Origin: Pandoraea pneumonica
GTDB lineage: Bacteria; Pseudomonadota; Gammaproteobacteria; Burkholderiales; Burkholderiaceae
Assembly (NCBI RefSeq): GCF_902459645.1
Contig: NZ_CABPSK010000005.1
Coordinates: 186,001-250,000 of the forward strand
DNA: 64,000 bases
Direction of reading: 5' to 3'
Shown: piece after piece, positions 9,010 through 17,826 of the stretch
Layout of the letters: each line of letters starts with the position of its first letter
How positions within the stretch are numbered: position 1 is the first letter of the stretch
Translations under genes and position numbers: made by a program
The notes under the pieces: model-generated
Told to the model about the DNA's origin: nothing
Databases searched by the model: none
What the model saw: only the letters and a program-made list of their open reading frames with translations

Positions 9010-9840
9010 ATGCGAAACGAATCCCGTTGGCAGCCGACGGCGTCTGCGGCCCCGGCATCCCCGATTTCCTCGGCATCCGCCACGGCGGTGCCGTCGACGG
9101 TTGCGCAGGCAGAACATCTGGACGCAGCCCTGCTCGATGAGATGGAAGCCGTGCTGGCCGAGCGTCTGGCGCGCATCGCGTCGCTGCATCGCAACGTGAA
9201 GTTCGCGAGCAGCCTGGCCGCGGAAGACATGCTGATTACGCACGTTATCCTGCGTCAGCAACTGCCGATCACGATCTTCTCGCTCAACACCGGGCGTTTG
9301 CATGAAGAGACGGTGGGCATGATCGACAAGATCAAGTCGCGTTACGGCTACGACGTGGTGCAGTACACCCCGCAGCCTGACGCGGTAGAGAAGTATGTCA
9401 GCGAGCACGGCGCCAACGCCTTCTATGAAAGCGTGGACCTGCGCAAAGCGTGCTGCAACGTCCGCAAGGTCGAGCCGCTGGGACGCGCATTGGCCGACGC
9501 CGACGCGTGGCTCACGGGCCAGCGTCGCGAGCAATCGGTCACGCGCGGTGAACTCGCGTTCGCCGAGCAGGACGACGCGCGCGGCATTGCGAAGTACAAC
9601 CCGCTGTTCGACTGGACCGAAGCGCAAGTGTGGGCCTACCTCACCGCGCGCGATGTGCCGGTGAACCCGCTGCACGCCCGTGGCTACCCGAGCATCGGGT
9701 GCGAACCGTGTACGCGCGCGATCCGCCCCGGCGAAGACAGCCGGGCGGGCCGCTGGTGGTGGGAGTCGCGCGACAGCAAGGAATGCGGGCTGCACGCAGG
9801 CAACCTGAGCAAGATCCCGGTCACGGTGCAATCGAACTAA
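9010..9840 (+). CDS. cysH: Assimilatory adenylylsulfate (APS) reductase, [4Fe-4S] type
   Basis: This 276-residue enzyme reduces APS to sulfite and AMP using thioredoxin. It carries the cysteine set that separates APS reductases from PAPS reductases: the pair C148-C149 (KACCNVRK) and C231-x-x-C234 (GCEPCTRAI), which together ligate a [4Fe-4S] cluster. The catalytic cysteine is C259 near the end (KECGLH). The first 35 residues are a Ser/Ala/Pro-rich extension before the catalytic fold. AAGGAATTCGCGAC precedes the ATG. It lies upstream of cysD and cysN; no cysC (APS kinase) is present, consistent with direct APS reduction. Confidence 0.95.
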   Translation: MRNESRWQPTASAAPASPISSASATAVPSTVAQAEHLDAALLDEMEAVLAERLARIASLHRNVKFASSLAAEDMLITHVILRQQLPITIFSLNTGRLHEETVGMIDKIKSRYGYDVVQYTPQPDAVEKYVSEHGANAFYESVDLRKACCNVRKVEPLGRALADADAWLTGQRREQSVTRGELAFAEQDDARGIAKYNPLFDWTEAQVWAYLTARDVPVNPLHARGYPSIGCEPCTRAIRPGEDSRAGRWWWESRDSKECGLHAGNLSKIPVTVQSN

Positions 9841-9940
9841 CGCACGCGAGACCCACAACGGAACCGACGCGACGCCGCATAACCCGCAGGCAGCGCATCG
9901 AAGCAAAACGAATCACGGAATCGTCAAGGAAAGGAACACT

Positions 9941-10888
9941 ATGGGTGCGATGCACGAAGTCGCGCAGGCCAGCGGCGCGCGGATGGACCATCTGGACTGG
10001 CTCGAAGCGGAATCGATGTACATCCTGCGCGAGGTGGTGGCCGAGTGCCGCAAGCCCGCGCTGCTGTTCTCGGGCGGCAAGGATTCGGTCGTGGTGCTGC
10101 ACCTCGCGCTCAAGGCCTTCGGCCTCGGCCCGAACCGCAAGACGGTGCTGCCGTTCCCGCTCGTGCATATCGACACCGGCCACAACTATCCGGAAGTGAT
10201 CGAGTTCCGTGACCGCCATGCGAAGGCACTCGGTGCCGAACTGGTGGTGGGGCACGTGGAAGATTCGATCAAGCGCGGCACGGTGCGTCTGCGTCGCGAA
10301 ACCGATTCGCGCAACGCCGCGCAGGCCGTCACGCTGCTCGAGACGATTGCTGAACACGGCTTCGACGCAATGATTGGCGGTGCGCGCCGCGACGAGGAGA
10401 AGGCCCGCGCGAAGGAGCGCATCTTCTCCTTCCGCGACGAATTCGGCCAGTGGGACCCGAAGGCGCAGCGCCCGGAACTCTGGCACCTGTTCAACGCGCG
10501 CCTGCATAACGGCGAACACCTGCGCGTGTTCCCGATTTCGAACTGGACCGAGCTCGACGTGTGGCAATACATCGCCCGCGAGAAGCTCGACCTGCCGTCG
10601 ATCTACTACGCCCACGAGCGCGAAATCGTGCGCCGTAACGGCCTGCTGGTGCCCGTGACGCCGCTCACGCCGAAGCAAGACGACGAGTCGAGCGAGTTCG
10701 CCTCGGTGCGCTTTCGCACAGTGGGCGACATCAGCTGCACTTGCCCGGTGGCCAGCGTTGCCGCGAGCCCGGTGGAAATCATCGCCGAGACGGCGGTGAC
10801 CGACATCACCGAGCGCGGCGCCACGCGCATGGACGATCAAGCGTCCGAGGCGGCGATGGAACAGCGCAAGAAGCAAGGCTACTTCTGA
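9941..10888 (+). CDS. cysD: Sulfate adenylyltransferase subunit 2
   Basis: The 315-residue small subunit of ATP sulfurylase, which makes APS from sulfate and ATP together with the GTPase subunit CysN. The PP-loop LLFSGGKDSVVVLHLALKAF lies near residue 43, and the C-terminus ends with the usual ERGATRMDDQ segment followed by KKQGYF. The length is slightly above that of E. coli CysD. An AAGGAA ribosome site precedes the ATG. It follows cysH by 100 bases and precedes cysN by 122 bases. Confidence 0.96.
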   Translation: MGAMHEVAQASGARMDHLDWLEAESMYILREVVAECRKPALLFSGGKDSVVVLHLALKAFGLGPNRKTVLPFPLVHIDTGHNYPEVIEFRDRHAKALGAELVVGHVEDSIKRGTVRLRRETDSRNAAQAVTLLETIAEHGFDAMIGGARRDEEKARAKERIFSFRDEFGQWDPKAQRPELWHLFNARLHNGEHLRVFPISNWTELDVWQYIAREKLDLPSIYYAHEREIVRRNGLLVPVTPLTPKQDDESSEFASVRFRTVGDISCTCPVASVAASPVEIIAETAVTDITERGATRMDDQASEAAMEQRKKQGYF

Positions 10889-11010
10889 GTCGAAAGACGC
10901 AGAACATTGCAGCCTGACAAGCTATCGAGCAAACGGAAATAACGGCCTCACCGGTGCATGCCGCAGCGAATGCGCAAGCACCGGGGCCACGGATTCGAGT
11001 GGATTTGACC

Positions 11011-12312
11011 ATGAGCCTGACCCCTCACCAAGAAGACCTCGGCGTGCTGCGCTTCATTACGGCGGGCAGCGTCGACGACGGCAAGAGCACGTTGATCGGC
11101 CGTCTGCTGTACGACAGCAAGGCGGTGCTGACCGACCAACTGTCGGCCCTCGCACGTTCCAAGCACAAGCGCACGGCGGGCGAAGATATCGACTTCTCGC
11201 TGCTGACCGACGGCCTCGAAGCCGAGCGCGAGCAAGGCATCACCATCGACGTGGCGTATCGCTACTTCACGACGGCGCGCCGCAAGTTCATCATCGCGGA
11301 CACCCCGGGCCACGAGCAATACACGCGCAACATGGTCACGGGTGCATCGACAGCGCATGCCGCGATCATTCTGGTCGATGCCACGCGCGTGACCGAAGTC
11401 GACGGCCGCACCGAACTGCTTGCACAGACGAAGCGCCATAGCGCCATCGTCAAGCTGCTGGGCTTGCAGCATGTAATCGTCGCCATCAACAAGATGGATC
11501 TGGTCGATTACAGCGAAGCCACGTTCGACGCGATTCGCGCGGCATATCTCGAATTGGCGCATCGCTTGGGCCTGCAAGACGTGCGTTTCGTGCCGGTGTC
11601 GGCGCTCAAGGGCGACAACATCGTGCTGGCGAGCGAGCGTATGCCCTGGTATCAGGACGAACCGCTGCTCGACGTGCTCGAGTCGCTGCCGGTGACGCAA
11701 ACCGGCGGTGAACTGCGCTTTCCGGTGCAGTTGGTGGCGCGTCAAGATGGCTCGCATGCCGACGACTTCCGCGGCTACATGGGCCGTGTGGAATCGGGTT
11801 CGGTGCGCGTGGGGCAGGCGCTGCGTGTGCTGCCCGCCGGGCGCGATGCAACGGTGGCCGAGATCATCGGACCGCGCGGGTTGCTCGAAGAAGCCTACGC
11901 CGGTCAGTGCGTGACGATTCGTCTGTCGGAAGATGTGGATGTGTCGCGCGGCGATACGTTCGTTGCCGCAGAGTCTGCACTGCAACCGTCGCGCAAGCTG
12001 TCGGCCGACGTGTGCTGGTTCGACGAGGACGCGCTCGCGCCCCAGCGCAAGTACGTGCTCAAGCAATCGACGAACTCGGTCTACGTGAAGATTGGCAGTG
12101 TCGATACAGTGCTCGACGTGACCACGCTCCTGCACGGCACAGACAAGACCACGCTGGCGATGAACGACATTGGCCGCGTGCAACTGAGCCTGCAAAAGCC
12201 GGTGACGGCTGACACCTACGACGCGAACCCGGCCACGGGCGCTTTCGTGCTGATCGACGAAGCGACGCATCACACGGTGGCCGCTGGCATGATCCGGTCG
12301 TTGGCTGCATAA
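11011..12312 (+). CDS. cysN: Sulfate adenylyltransferase subunit 1 (GTPase)
   Basis: A 433-residue elongation-factor-like GTPase that drives CysD-catalysed APS formation. G1 is GSVDDGKST (about residues 19-27), G3 is DTPGHEQ and G4 is NKMD. Domains II and III follow with no C-terminal APS kinase, so this is CysN alone rather than a CysNC fusion. I take the ATG at 11011 (MSLTPHQEDLGVLRFITAGS); 19 further in-frame codons upstream give no family-like sequence. An antisense open frame of 441 codons over this gene is a coding shadow. Confidence 0.95.
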   Translation: MSLTPHQEDLGVLRFITAGSVDDGKSTLIGRLLYDSKAVLTDQLSALARSKHKRTAGEDIDFSLLTDGLEAEREQGITIDVAYRYFTTARRKFIIADTPGHEQYTRNMVTGASTAHAAIILVDATRVTEVDGRTELLAQTKRHSAIVKLLGLQHVIVAINKMDLVDYSEATFDAIRAAYLELAHRLGLQDVRFVPVSALKGDNIVLASERMPWYQDEPLLDVLESLPVTQTGGELRFPVQLVARQDGSHADDFRGYMGRVESGSVRVGQALRVLPAGRDATVAEIIGPRGLLEEAYAGQCVTIRLSEDVDVSRGDTFVAAESALQPSRKLSADVCWFDEDALAPQRKYVLKQSTNSVYVKIGSVDTVLDVTTLLHGTDKTTLAMNDIGRVQLSLQKPVTADTYDANPATGAFVLIDEATHHTVAAGMIRSLAA

Positions 12313-12402
12313 GCTGCATTAGCGCGGCGCAATCACTTCTCCATAGCGCACGGCCTCCCCTCGAAGGGGCCGGCGCTGGCCCCCCTCGACGACGGCTGCA
12401 AC

Positions 12403-13206
12403 ATGACGGTAACTTCTTCGCAATCCGCCACGCTTCCCGGCAAGGTCTATCTGGTCGGTGCCGGTCCCGGTGCTGCTGATCTGATCACAGTGCGCGGCGC
12501 GCGCTTGCTCGCGCAAGCCGACGTCGTGCTGCACGACGCCCTGGTTGAGCCGGAGATGCTCGCGCTTTGCCCGCAAGCGAAGTTGATTGCCGTGGGCAAG
12601 CGTTGCGGCAAGCACTCCAGCGCCCAGCATTTCATCAACAAACAGTTGATCGATAACGCGCGAACGCATGCGCTCGTCGTGCGCCTGAAAGGCGGCGATC
12701 CGATGCTGTTCGGGCGCGCCGACGAAGAACTGCGCGCATTGGAAGCCGCCGGTATCGAAGTGGACGTAGTGCCGGGCATTACGGCGGCGCTCGCCAGTGC
12801 ATCGTCACTCAAAAGTTCGCTGACCCTGCGCGGCGTTGCTCGCAGCGTGGCGTTCGCGACGCAAAGCCGTGCGCCGGACACCGCTGAAATCACCGCGCAC
12901 GCCTCCGCCGATTCGCTTGTCTATTACATGGGGCGCGACTCGGCACCGCAAATTGCCGCAGAACTCATCGCCGCAGGCAAGCCTGCATCGACGCCGGTCG
13001 CAATCGTCGAAGCTGCCACCACGCCGCGTGAGCGCCGCGTGACGCTCACGCTGGGCGCTTTACGCGATGGCGAAGCCGCGCAGTGGTTCGACGCCGCACA
13101 GCCGAGCGTGTTGCTTATCGGTCAGGCGTTTGCACGGGCGGATGCGGATACCCTCGTCGATAACCTCGCTGACGACGTGACGTTGGCCGCCTATCAAGCC
13201 GCCTGA
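12403..13206 (+). CDS. cobA: Uroporphyrinogen-III C-methyltransferase (SUMT)
   Basis: A 267-residue SAM-dependent enzyme that methylates uroporphyrinogen III twice to precorrin-2, the branch point to siroheme and cobalamin. VGAGPGAADLITVRG (near residue 14) and RLKGGDPMLFGR (near 92) with VVPGITAALASASSL (near 124) are the SUMT signatures. It is the methyltransferase half only; the dehydrogenase/chelatase part of a CysG fusion is absent. It is last in the plus-strand cys unit, 90 bases after cysN, with a GC-rich dyad GGGGCC/GGCCCC (12366-12383) in the gap. Its product feeds siroheme for sulfite reductase. It converges on the last gene of the toxin-like array 37 bases away. Confidence 0.94.
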   Translation: MTVTSSQSATLPGKVYLVGAGPGAADLITVRGARLLAQADVVLHDALVEPEMLALCPQAKLIAVGKRCGKHSSAQHFINKQLIDNARTHALVVRLKGGDPMLFGRADEELRALEAAGIEVDVVPGITAALASASSLKSSLTLRGVARSVAFATQSRAPDTAEITAHASADSLVYYMGRDSAPQIAAELIAAGKPASTPVAIVEAATTPRERRVTLTLGALRDGEAAQWFDAAQPSVLLIGQAFARADADTLVDNLADDVTLAAYQAA

Positions 13207-13243
13207 GCGCGCGTTTCGTCGTTGAGCGCATCGGTGCCTCGCG

Positions 13244-16200
13244 TCAGGCGCGGGCGGGGAGGCCGAAAGCTTCATGTACCGGAATCATGACTTCAAACTC
13301 TTGAAGCAACGGCGCGTCGGACAGGCGCTGCACATCGATCTCCGCCATCGTCACGACCGTTGCCTCGCCTTCCCGGGCCATCTGATAAACGTCTGACATC
13401 GCCTCCAAGTGCGCGCGCACCATGCTGACGAGCTGGTCTCGCTCTGTTGCCGAAACGAAGGCTTCGTTGGGGTCGAAGAAGAAGTACGTGGTCGCCTCGT
13501 GACCGAGGGGGCGATGCCCGATCGCCATGGTGCGAGTCCCCGCGCGCATCTCGAAAACCCGGTACGTTCCCTGCGACGCGTCGAAAATGCTATCCAAATC
13601 CGCTAGGGGGATCGTGTTCGGCGGCCCGGCGATGAGCGAATCGGCAATCGTACCTGCGCGGCTGAGATCTTCCATAAACGATGCCGCTGCCGCAGGGGAC
13701 TGGCGTCCGATCTCATTGAACCAAATCGGCACGGCCTCGATCATTCCCGTGCGTGCGCTGAGTGCCGTGACTCGCGCCAGACCCCGCCGGACGTGGCCCA
13801 GATAGGTATGCGGGCGTTGGATGACCTGACGATATTGCGCGCCTGCGGCTTCCGCCATTTGGCGCAAGGGGCTGGACGCGACGGTGTCGGCGGCATCGAT
13901 GGCATTTTGTGCGGCCTCAATGCGCCTGGCTAAGGCGCCGAGTTCGGCCGGATCTTGCACCGATCGGTCGAGAAACTCCAACTTGAGCATTCGCAAACTG
14001 GACTGCGTGACGGCTGTGCCGCCAGCGGTGTTTGCGTCGACGCCAACGCTCGCACGCCGCGTCGCCTCGAAGGCGGGATTGCGTTGCGCGCGCAACGCGT
14101 CGTAGCGTGCCAGAAAGCGCTGATCGATACGCCAGCCGATGTGAGGATCTTCCAGCGGCGGCACCGGCAAATCTTCCAGCGAAACGGTATGCCATCTTCC
14201 GCTCGGTGAGAGCCGCATGAGCGGCCCAGACTCCGGCGCGTGCACAGAACTGGGCGGTCGCGCGGCGCGAAAAAAACCCGTGGTTTCGTCGAACGACAGG
14301 TAGCTGCGTGTACTCGAGTCGATCGCGGCGTACAGGCGCTGTCCTGTGCGATGAAGGCCTGGAATCAAGGCTTCCCGTGCAATCGGCACCTCCCCGGTGA
14401 AGAACGTGTACTTCGGGTCTTGGGTAAGGACCGCCTGCGCTTTGAACCGCGCCGAGGCCAGCCCCTGACTGCCGACGGCCGAGGCCAGCGACTGCCAACC
14501 TTGACGGCGCGCCGCGCCGTCTCCTGTGACAATCCCGACGCTCAAACCGACCACGCCGAAGCCCACGTCGGCCATGGCGATGGTCGCGCTCAGTGGCCGC
14601 AACTCGGGGCTAATCCACGTTCCCATGCCGATAAGCAAATCTAGCTGCGAGAGATGATGCATCACATTGATGAGCCTCTCGTGCGATTTGCCTTTTTTGG
14701 CTGGTTCGAACTCCCGTAAATATTTTTCCCGATACGACTGGGTGAGTGCGGTGAAGGTGCCGGTCCCCGCCGGTACCACCGCGCCCTGGGAGTTGATGTT
14801 CGCGTCTTTGAGCCACATGTCGTGGGTCGGCATCGCGTCGACGCCGGAAACGGTGCCCGCTAGCCGTTGACGTCCGGCCGTACTGCTTGTCTGCTCATCG
14901 AACCACGCGGTGAGCGCATCCCGATTATTGAAGCCATGAACGCGCAGCCCGTCGGCATAGCCCGCGAGCAACAACACGGCAGGCTTGCCCTGAATCGTGA
15001 TAGCCATCAGCGATGTTTCGTGGCCCTGAATGCGCAACCACTCGCGAACGACTTGCGGCGACGGAACCCTTTGCCGGAGTATTTCGCGTCTCAAGCGACT
15101 CAGCTCGATGGGGCCGCCGACTCGCCGTGCGATTTCCATGACATCGGCAGAGAATTCTGGCGAGTGCTTCCCAAGCCAACACTGGGCGATGAACTCCCCC
15201 TTGAGCGACTGGCGCATTTCGTCGAAGTGTGTCCGCCATAACGTGTCGAACGCGTCGCTCACCGCACTAAGGTATTCCGTGGCGGAGAGTTGCTCGACCA
15301 GTTTGGTCGCCGTCAACTCGCCATCGCCGGGCATTTGCGTGGCGGGCCATGAGACCAAGGCGCCGTCACCGCGCCGTCGCAGAAGTTGACCGACCGTGAG
15401 CGAAGCCGGATTCGTTGCTTTCCGGATGAGAACATCCGGCAGGCTCATCCGAGCAAGCATACGGCCGACGGTGACGAAGAGATCGTCCGGGTCGACTTGC
15501 GTGATGCCGTTCTTGGTCAGCACGGACTTCACATACTGGCGTGCAATTTCGCGGGGTTCGGGCAGCGCGAACGACAAGTCGCCGCGAAGCGTCTGGTATT
15601 GCGCGATATTGTCGATGTCTGAAGCGGTCCAAGTGAGTCCGTGGTTGGCTGGGGCGCGAGTACCGGTGGCGGGGTTGGTCACCGCCGTCATCAGGCCGCG
15701 TTCCAGATCGCCTGTTCCGGCGCCGTCGATCCAGTTTCGATACTCACTGATACGCGATCTCGTTTGCGCCTCGGCAGAACGAAGCGGTACTTCGGCCGCG
15801 ATAACGCCGAGCGTCGCGTTTGCCGCTACTGACATCGGCGCAGCGGTCGTGAACGGCGCGAGGGCGGGTGAAAGCGCTTGCGGTGCAGCCGCAGACTGAG
15901 CCGCGAGCGGCAGTCTCGTGTGCAACGTGTCGCGCAAGCCGTTGGCGTTCTGCCCGATGGCGTCCAACATCGCTTGCGGGGTCGCATATTCTCGCCATGC
16001 CACCGGCTCGCCCATCAAGTAGAGCAGTGTGGTGCCCGCCTGCGGCCGTTCGCACAGCACAAACGTACCGGCGGGCATGACGCGCGTCGTTTCGCCATCG
16101 CCCGTCGACGAAAATTGAAGCGGATGGGTATAGACGGAAACCGGGCCCGGCGCAACGGTGCTCCATGGGAGCAAACCGGTGCGGCCCAAGCGCAACGCTC

Positions 16201-17791
16201 GATGCGAGAGCCATCCGGCTTCGTACGCAATGGTGAGATCGCTAATGGCCATGTCCCGCTGTACGGATGCCGTATCCGTCGAGTTCAGGAGCGCCCCCAA
16301 CGAGACGGGCGGTTGCCAAGTTTCGTGCTCGCGCGCATCGCACTGGGCGCGCCACACGCCGACGAGTTCTGCAAAGCGTGCGGCGTTCATCACGGCAGGC
16401 ACCATCGAAATCGCCCCTGGAGGGGTGGTCTCGCTGACGGCGAAAAATGTCCCGCTATCCGTGTTGAGAATATCGAGTTTGCCCGAACGGACCAGTCGCG
16501 CTGCCTCGGGCAGGGGCCAATAGTGCACCCGGTGCACGCGCGAATCGGGCTGGCTTGGGGTGAGGCGTCTGAGCAGCAATGCGTCGACGTCAAGGCCGCT
16601 GAGTTCAGGCGCCCGGTCGAGCAGGTCGAACAGCAGCGTTTGCTCGGTCGGCGGCGCATGGAATGACAGTGACGGCGCTGACGATATTTGCTGCTCGTGG
16701 TGGAGCGCGGCGCGGTGTCGCCAAAAATGCGCAATGTCGAATAGGCGTTGAAGCGCAGGGGATGTGGCGTTGAACGCGCGAATTTGGGGAAGACGTGGCG
16801 GGGTGGGCGGCTGTAGGGCGCCACGCGCGTGTACGCTTGACGGCCACTGTGCCTGGGCCGCAGGCATGCGCAGCGGGTCGAACGGTAAGGGGGCATCGAG
16901 CCACTGACGGGCCAACGTGCTCGCGTGACCCGTGGTTTCCATAAAGGCATTCCAGCCATTCGCCACGATTTTCGACAGCGGTACGAGTATCGACGCCGAC
17001 GCTGCGCCGCTTTCCGAATCGGGCGGTGGAAGCTGAGGATATGGCGATGTCGAATGGCGTGAGAGCAGCGCGAAATCATCCCAAGGCCCCGTTCGTCCTG
17101 CCATGGCAAGACCGTAAAGGAAGGCGATGCAATACCCGGTTTTTCCCGCGCGTGTGAAATCTGGCAAGTGCACTGAGGTTCGATGGGCGGCCTGCTCGGC
17201 TAACTCAGCGAAGTCCGGTTCGTGCAGCGTGTTGAAATTGCGTTCACGGCGGTTCGTTACATGGCCTGAGCCCAACAACATCGCCGAGTGCATCAGGTCG
17301 ACAATCTGTGTGCGCCACGTCGAGAAATAGGTGCGCCAACTGACGCCGTAGTCAGCCGTTTGAGTGGGCTTGGTAGCAGAACGATCGACCGAGCGTTTGA
17401 GATCGCGCAGCGCCTGAGAAGAGAGCGAGGCGCGGAAGGCGTCTTGCACAGACTGCCAAGGCTGGCGATCGGCCAAACGCGATGGCAAGCCCGCCAACCA
17501 GAAGCGGACGAGTTCCGGATGTTCGTCCTGCAACTGCGCCACTTGTTCGAGGAGTGCGTCGTCGAGTGCGGCCAAGTCCTGTGCGGGAACGCCCGCTTCG
17601 GCGAGGCGCAGCAGCAGACCCAGCGCCGGGGCGGCTTCGGGCGATGCGTCAAGCGCCGCGCAGGCGGTATCGGCGAGTTCGTCGAATCGTTCCACTTGCG
17701 CGAGCAGGCATTGTCGGCGTGCGAGATACGTTGCCTCGTGCGGTGTCGCGGTGTCGAAGCGTTGGGCGAAATTCGAGGGGGATACATTCAT
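13244..17791 (-). CDS. Giant toxin-like protein 1 of 3 (DUF6543/dermonecrotic-toxin-type), most divergent copy
   Basis: 1515 residues, ATG at 17791 with AAGGA upstream. There is no signal peptide. Recognisable pieces: an N-terminal helical part with WRTYFSTWRTQIVDLM; a module with FVLCERP, LLYLMGEPVAWREY (about 570-610); YRNWIDGAG; a second module with LLLAGYADGLRVHGFNN (about 930-965); hydrophobic stretches SATIAMADVGFGVVGLSVGI (about 1060-1095); and a C-terminal domain with AIGHRPLGHEATTYFFFDPN (YFFFDP at 1436-1441). Each landmark is found in the two genes upstream, so they are paralogues, but the first module is poorly conserved here. The modules resemble DUF6543 proteins, often annotated dermonecrotic-toxin domain, from Pseudomonas and relatives; this family call is from memory of motif style. 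It is last in the array, 35 bases after gene 2. Function and target are unknown. Confidence 0.75.
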   Translation of the reverse strand: MNVSPSNFAQRFDTATPHEATYLARRQCLLAQVERFDELADTACAALDASPEAAPALGLLLRLAEAGVPAQDLAALDDALLEQVAQLQDEHPELVRFWLAGLPSRLADRQPWQSVQDAFRASLSSQALRDLKRSVDRSATKPTQTADYGVSWRTYFSTWRTQIVDLMHSAMLLGSGHVTNRRERNFNTLHEPDFAELAEQAAHRTSVHLPDFTRAGKTGYCIAFLYGLAMAGRTGPWDDFALLSRHSTSPYPQLPPPDSESGAASASILVPLSKIVANGWNAFMETTGHASTLARQWLDAPLPFDPLRMPAAQAQWPSSVHARGALQPPTPPRLPQIRAFNATSPALQRLFDIAHFWRHRAALHHEQQISSAPSLSFHAPPTEQTLLFDLLDRAPELSGLDVDALLLRRLTPSQPDSRVHRVHYWPLPEAARLVRSGKLDILNTDSGTFFAVSETTPPGAISMVPAVMNAARFAELVGVWRAQCDAREHETWQPPVSLGALLNSTDTASVQRDMAISDLTIAYEAGWLSHRALRLGRTGLLPWSTVAPGPVSVYTHPLQFSSTGDGETTRVMPAGTFVLCERPQAGTTLLYLMGEPVAWREYATPQAMLDAIGQNANGLRDTLHTRLPLAAQSAAAPQALSPALAPFTTAAPMSVAANATLGVIAAEVPLRSAEAQTRSRISEYRNWIDGAGTGDLERGLMTAVTNPATGTRAPANHGLTWTASDIDNIAQYQTLRGDLSFALPEPREIARQYVKSVLTKNGITQVDPDDLFVTVGRMLARMSLPDVLIRKATNPASLTVGQLLRRRGDGALVSWPATQMPGDGELTATKLVEQLSATEYLSAVSDAFDTLWRTHFDEMRQSLKGEFIAQCWLGKHSPEFSADVMEIARRVGGPIELSRLRREILRQRVPSPQVVREWLRIQGHETSLMAITIQGKPAVLLLAGYADGLRVHGFNNRDALTAWFDEQTSSTAGRQRLAGTVSGVDAMPTHDMWLKDANINSQGAVVPAGTGTFTALTQSYREKYLREFEPAKKGKSHERLINVMHHLSQLDLLIGMGTWISPELRPLSATIAMADVGFGVVGLSVGIVTGDGAARRQGWQSLASAVGSQGLASARFKAQAVLTQDPKYTFFTGEVPIAREALIPGLHRTGQRLYAAIDSSTRSYLSFDETTGFFRAARPPSSVHAPESGPLMRLSPSGRWHTVSLEDLPVPPLEDPHIGWRIDQRFLARYDALRAQRNPAFEATRRASVGVDANTAGGTAVTQSSLRMLKLEFLDRSVQDPAELGALARRIEAAQNAIDAADTVASSPLRQMAEAAGAQYRQVIQRPHTYLGHVRRGLARVTALSARTGMIEAVPIWFNEIGRQSPAAAASFMEDLSRAGTIADSLIAGPPNTIPLADLDSIFDASQGTYRVFEMRAGTRTMAIGHRPLGHEATTYFFFDPNEAFVSATERDQLVSMVRAHLEAMSDVYQMAREGEATVVTMAEIDVQRLSDAPLLQEFEVMIPVHEAFGLPARA

Positions 17792-17826
17792 GTGATGCGT
17801 TCCTTGTCGTCGGACGAATGTCGCCG

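Noticed and set aside
8647-9906. 419-codon minus-strand open frame
   Set aside because: Antisense of the TauE/SafE and cysH genes with no motif.
10948-12273. 441-codon minus-strand open frame
   Set aside because: Antisense of cysN; Arg/His/Gln-rich composition typical of GC-rich shadow frames.
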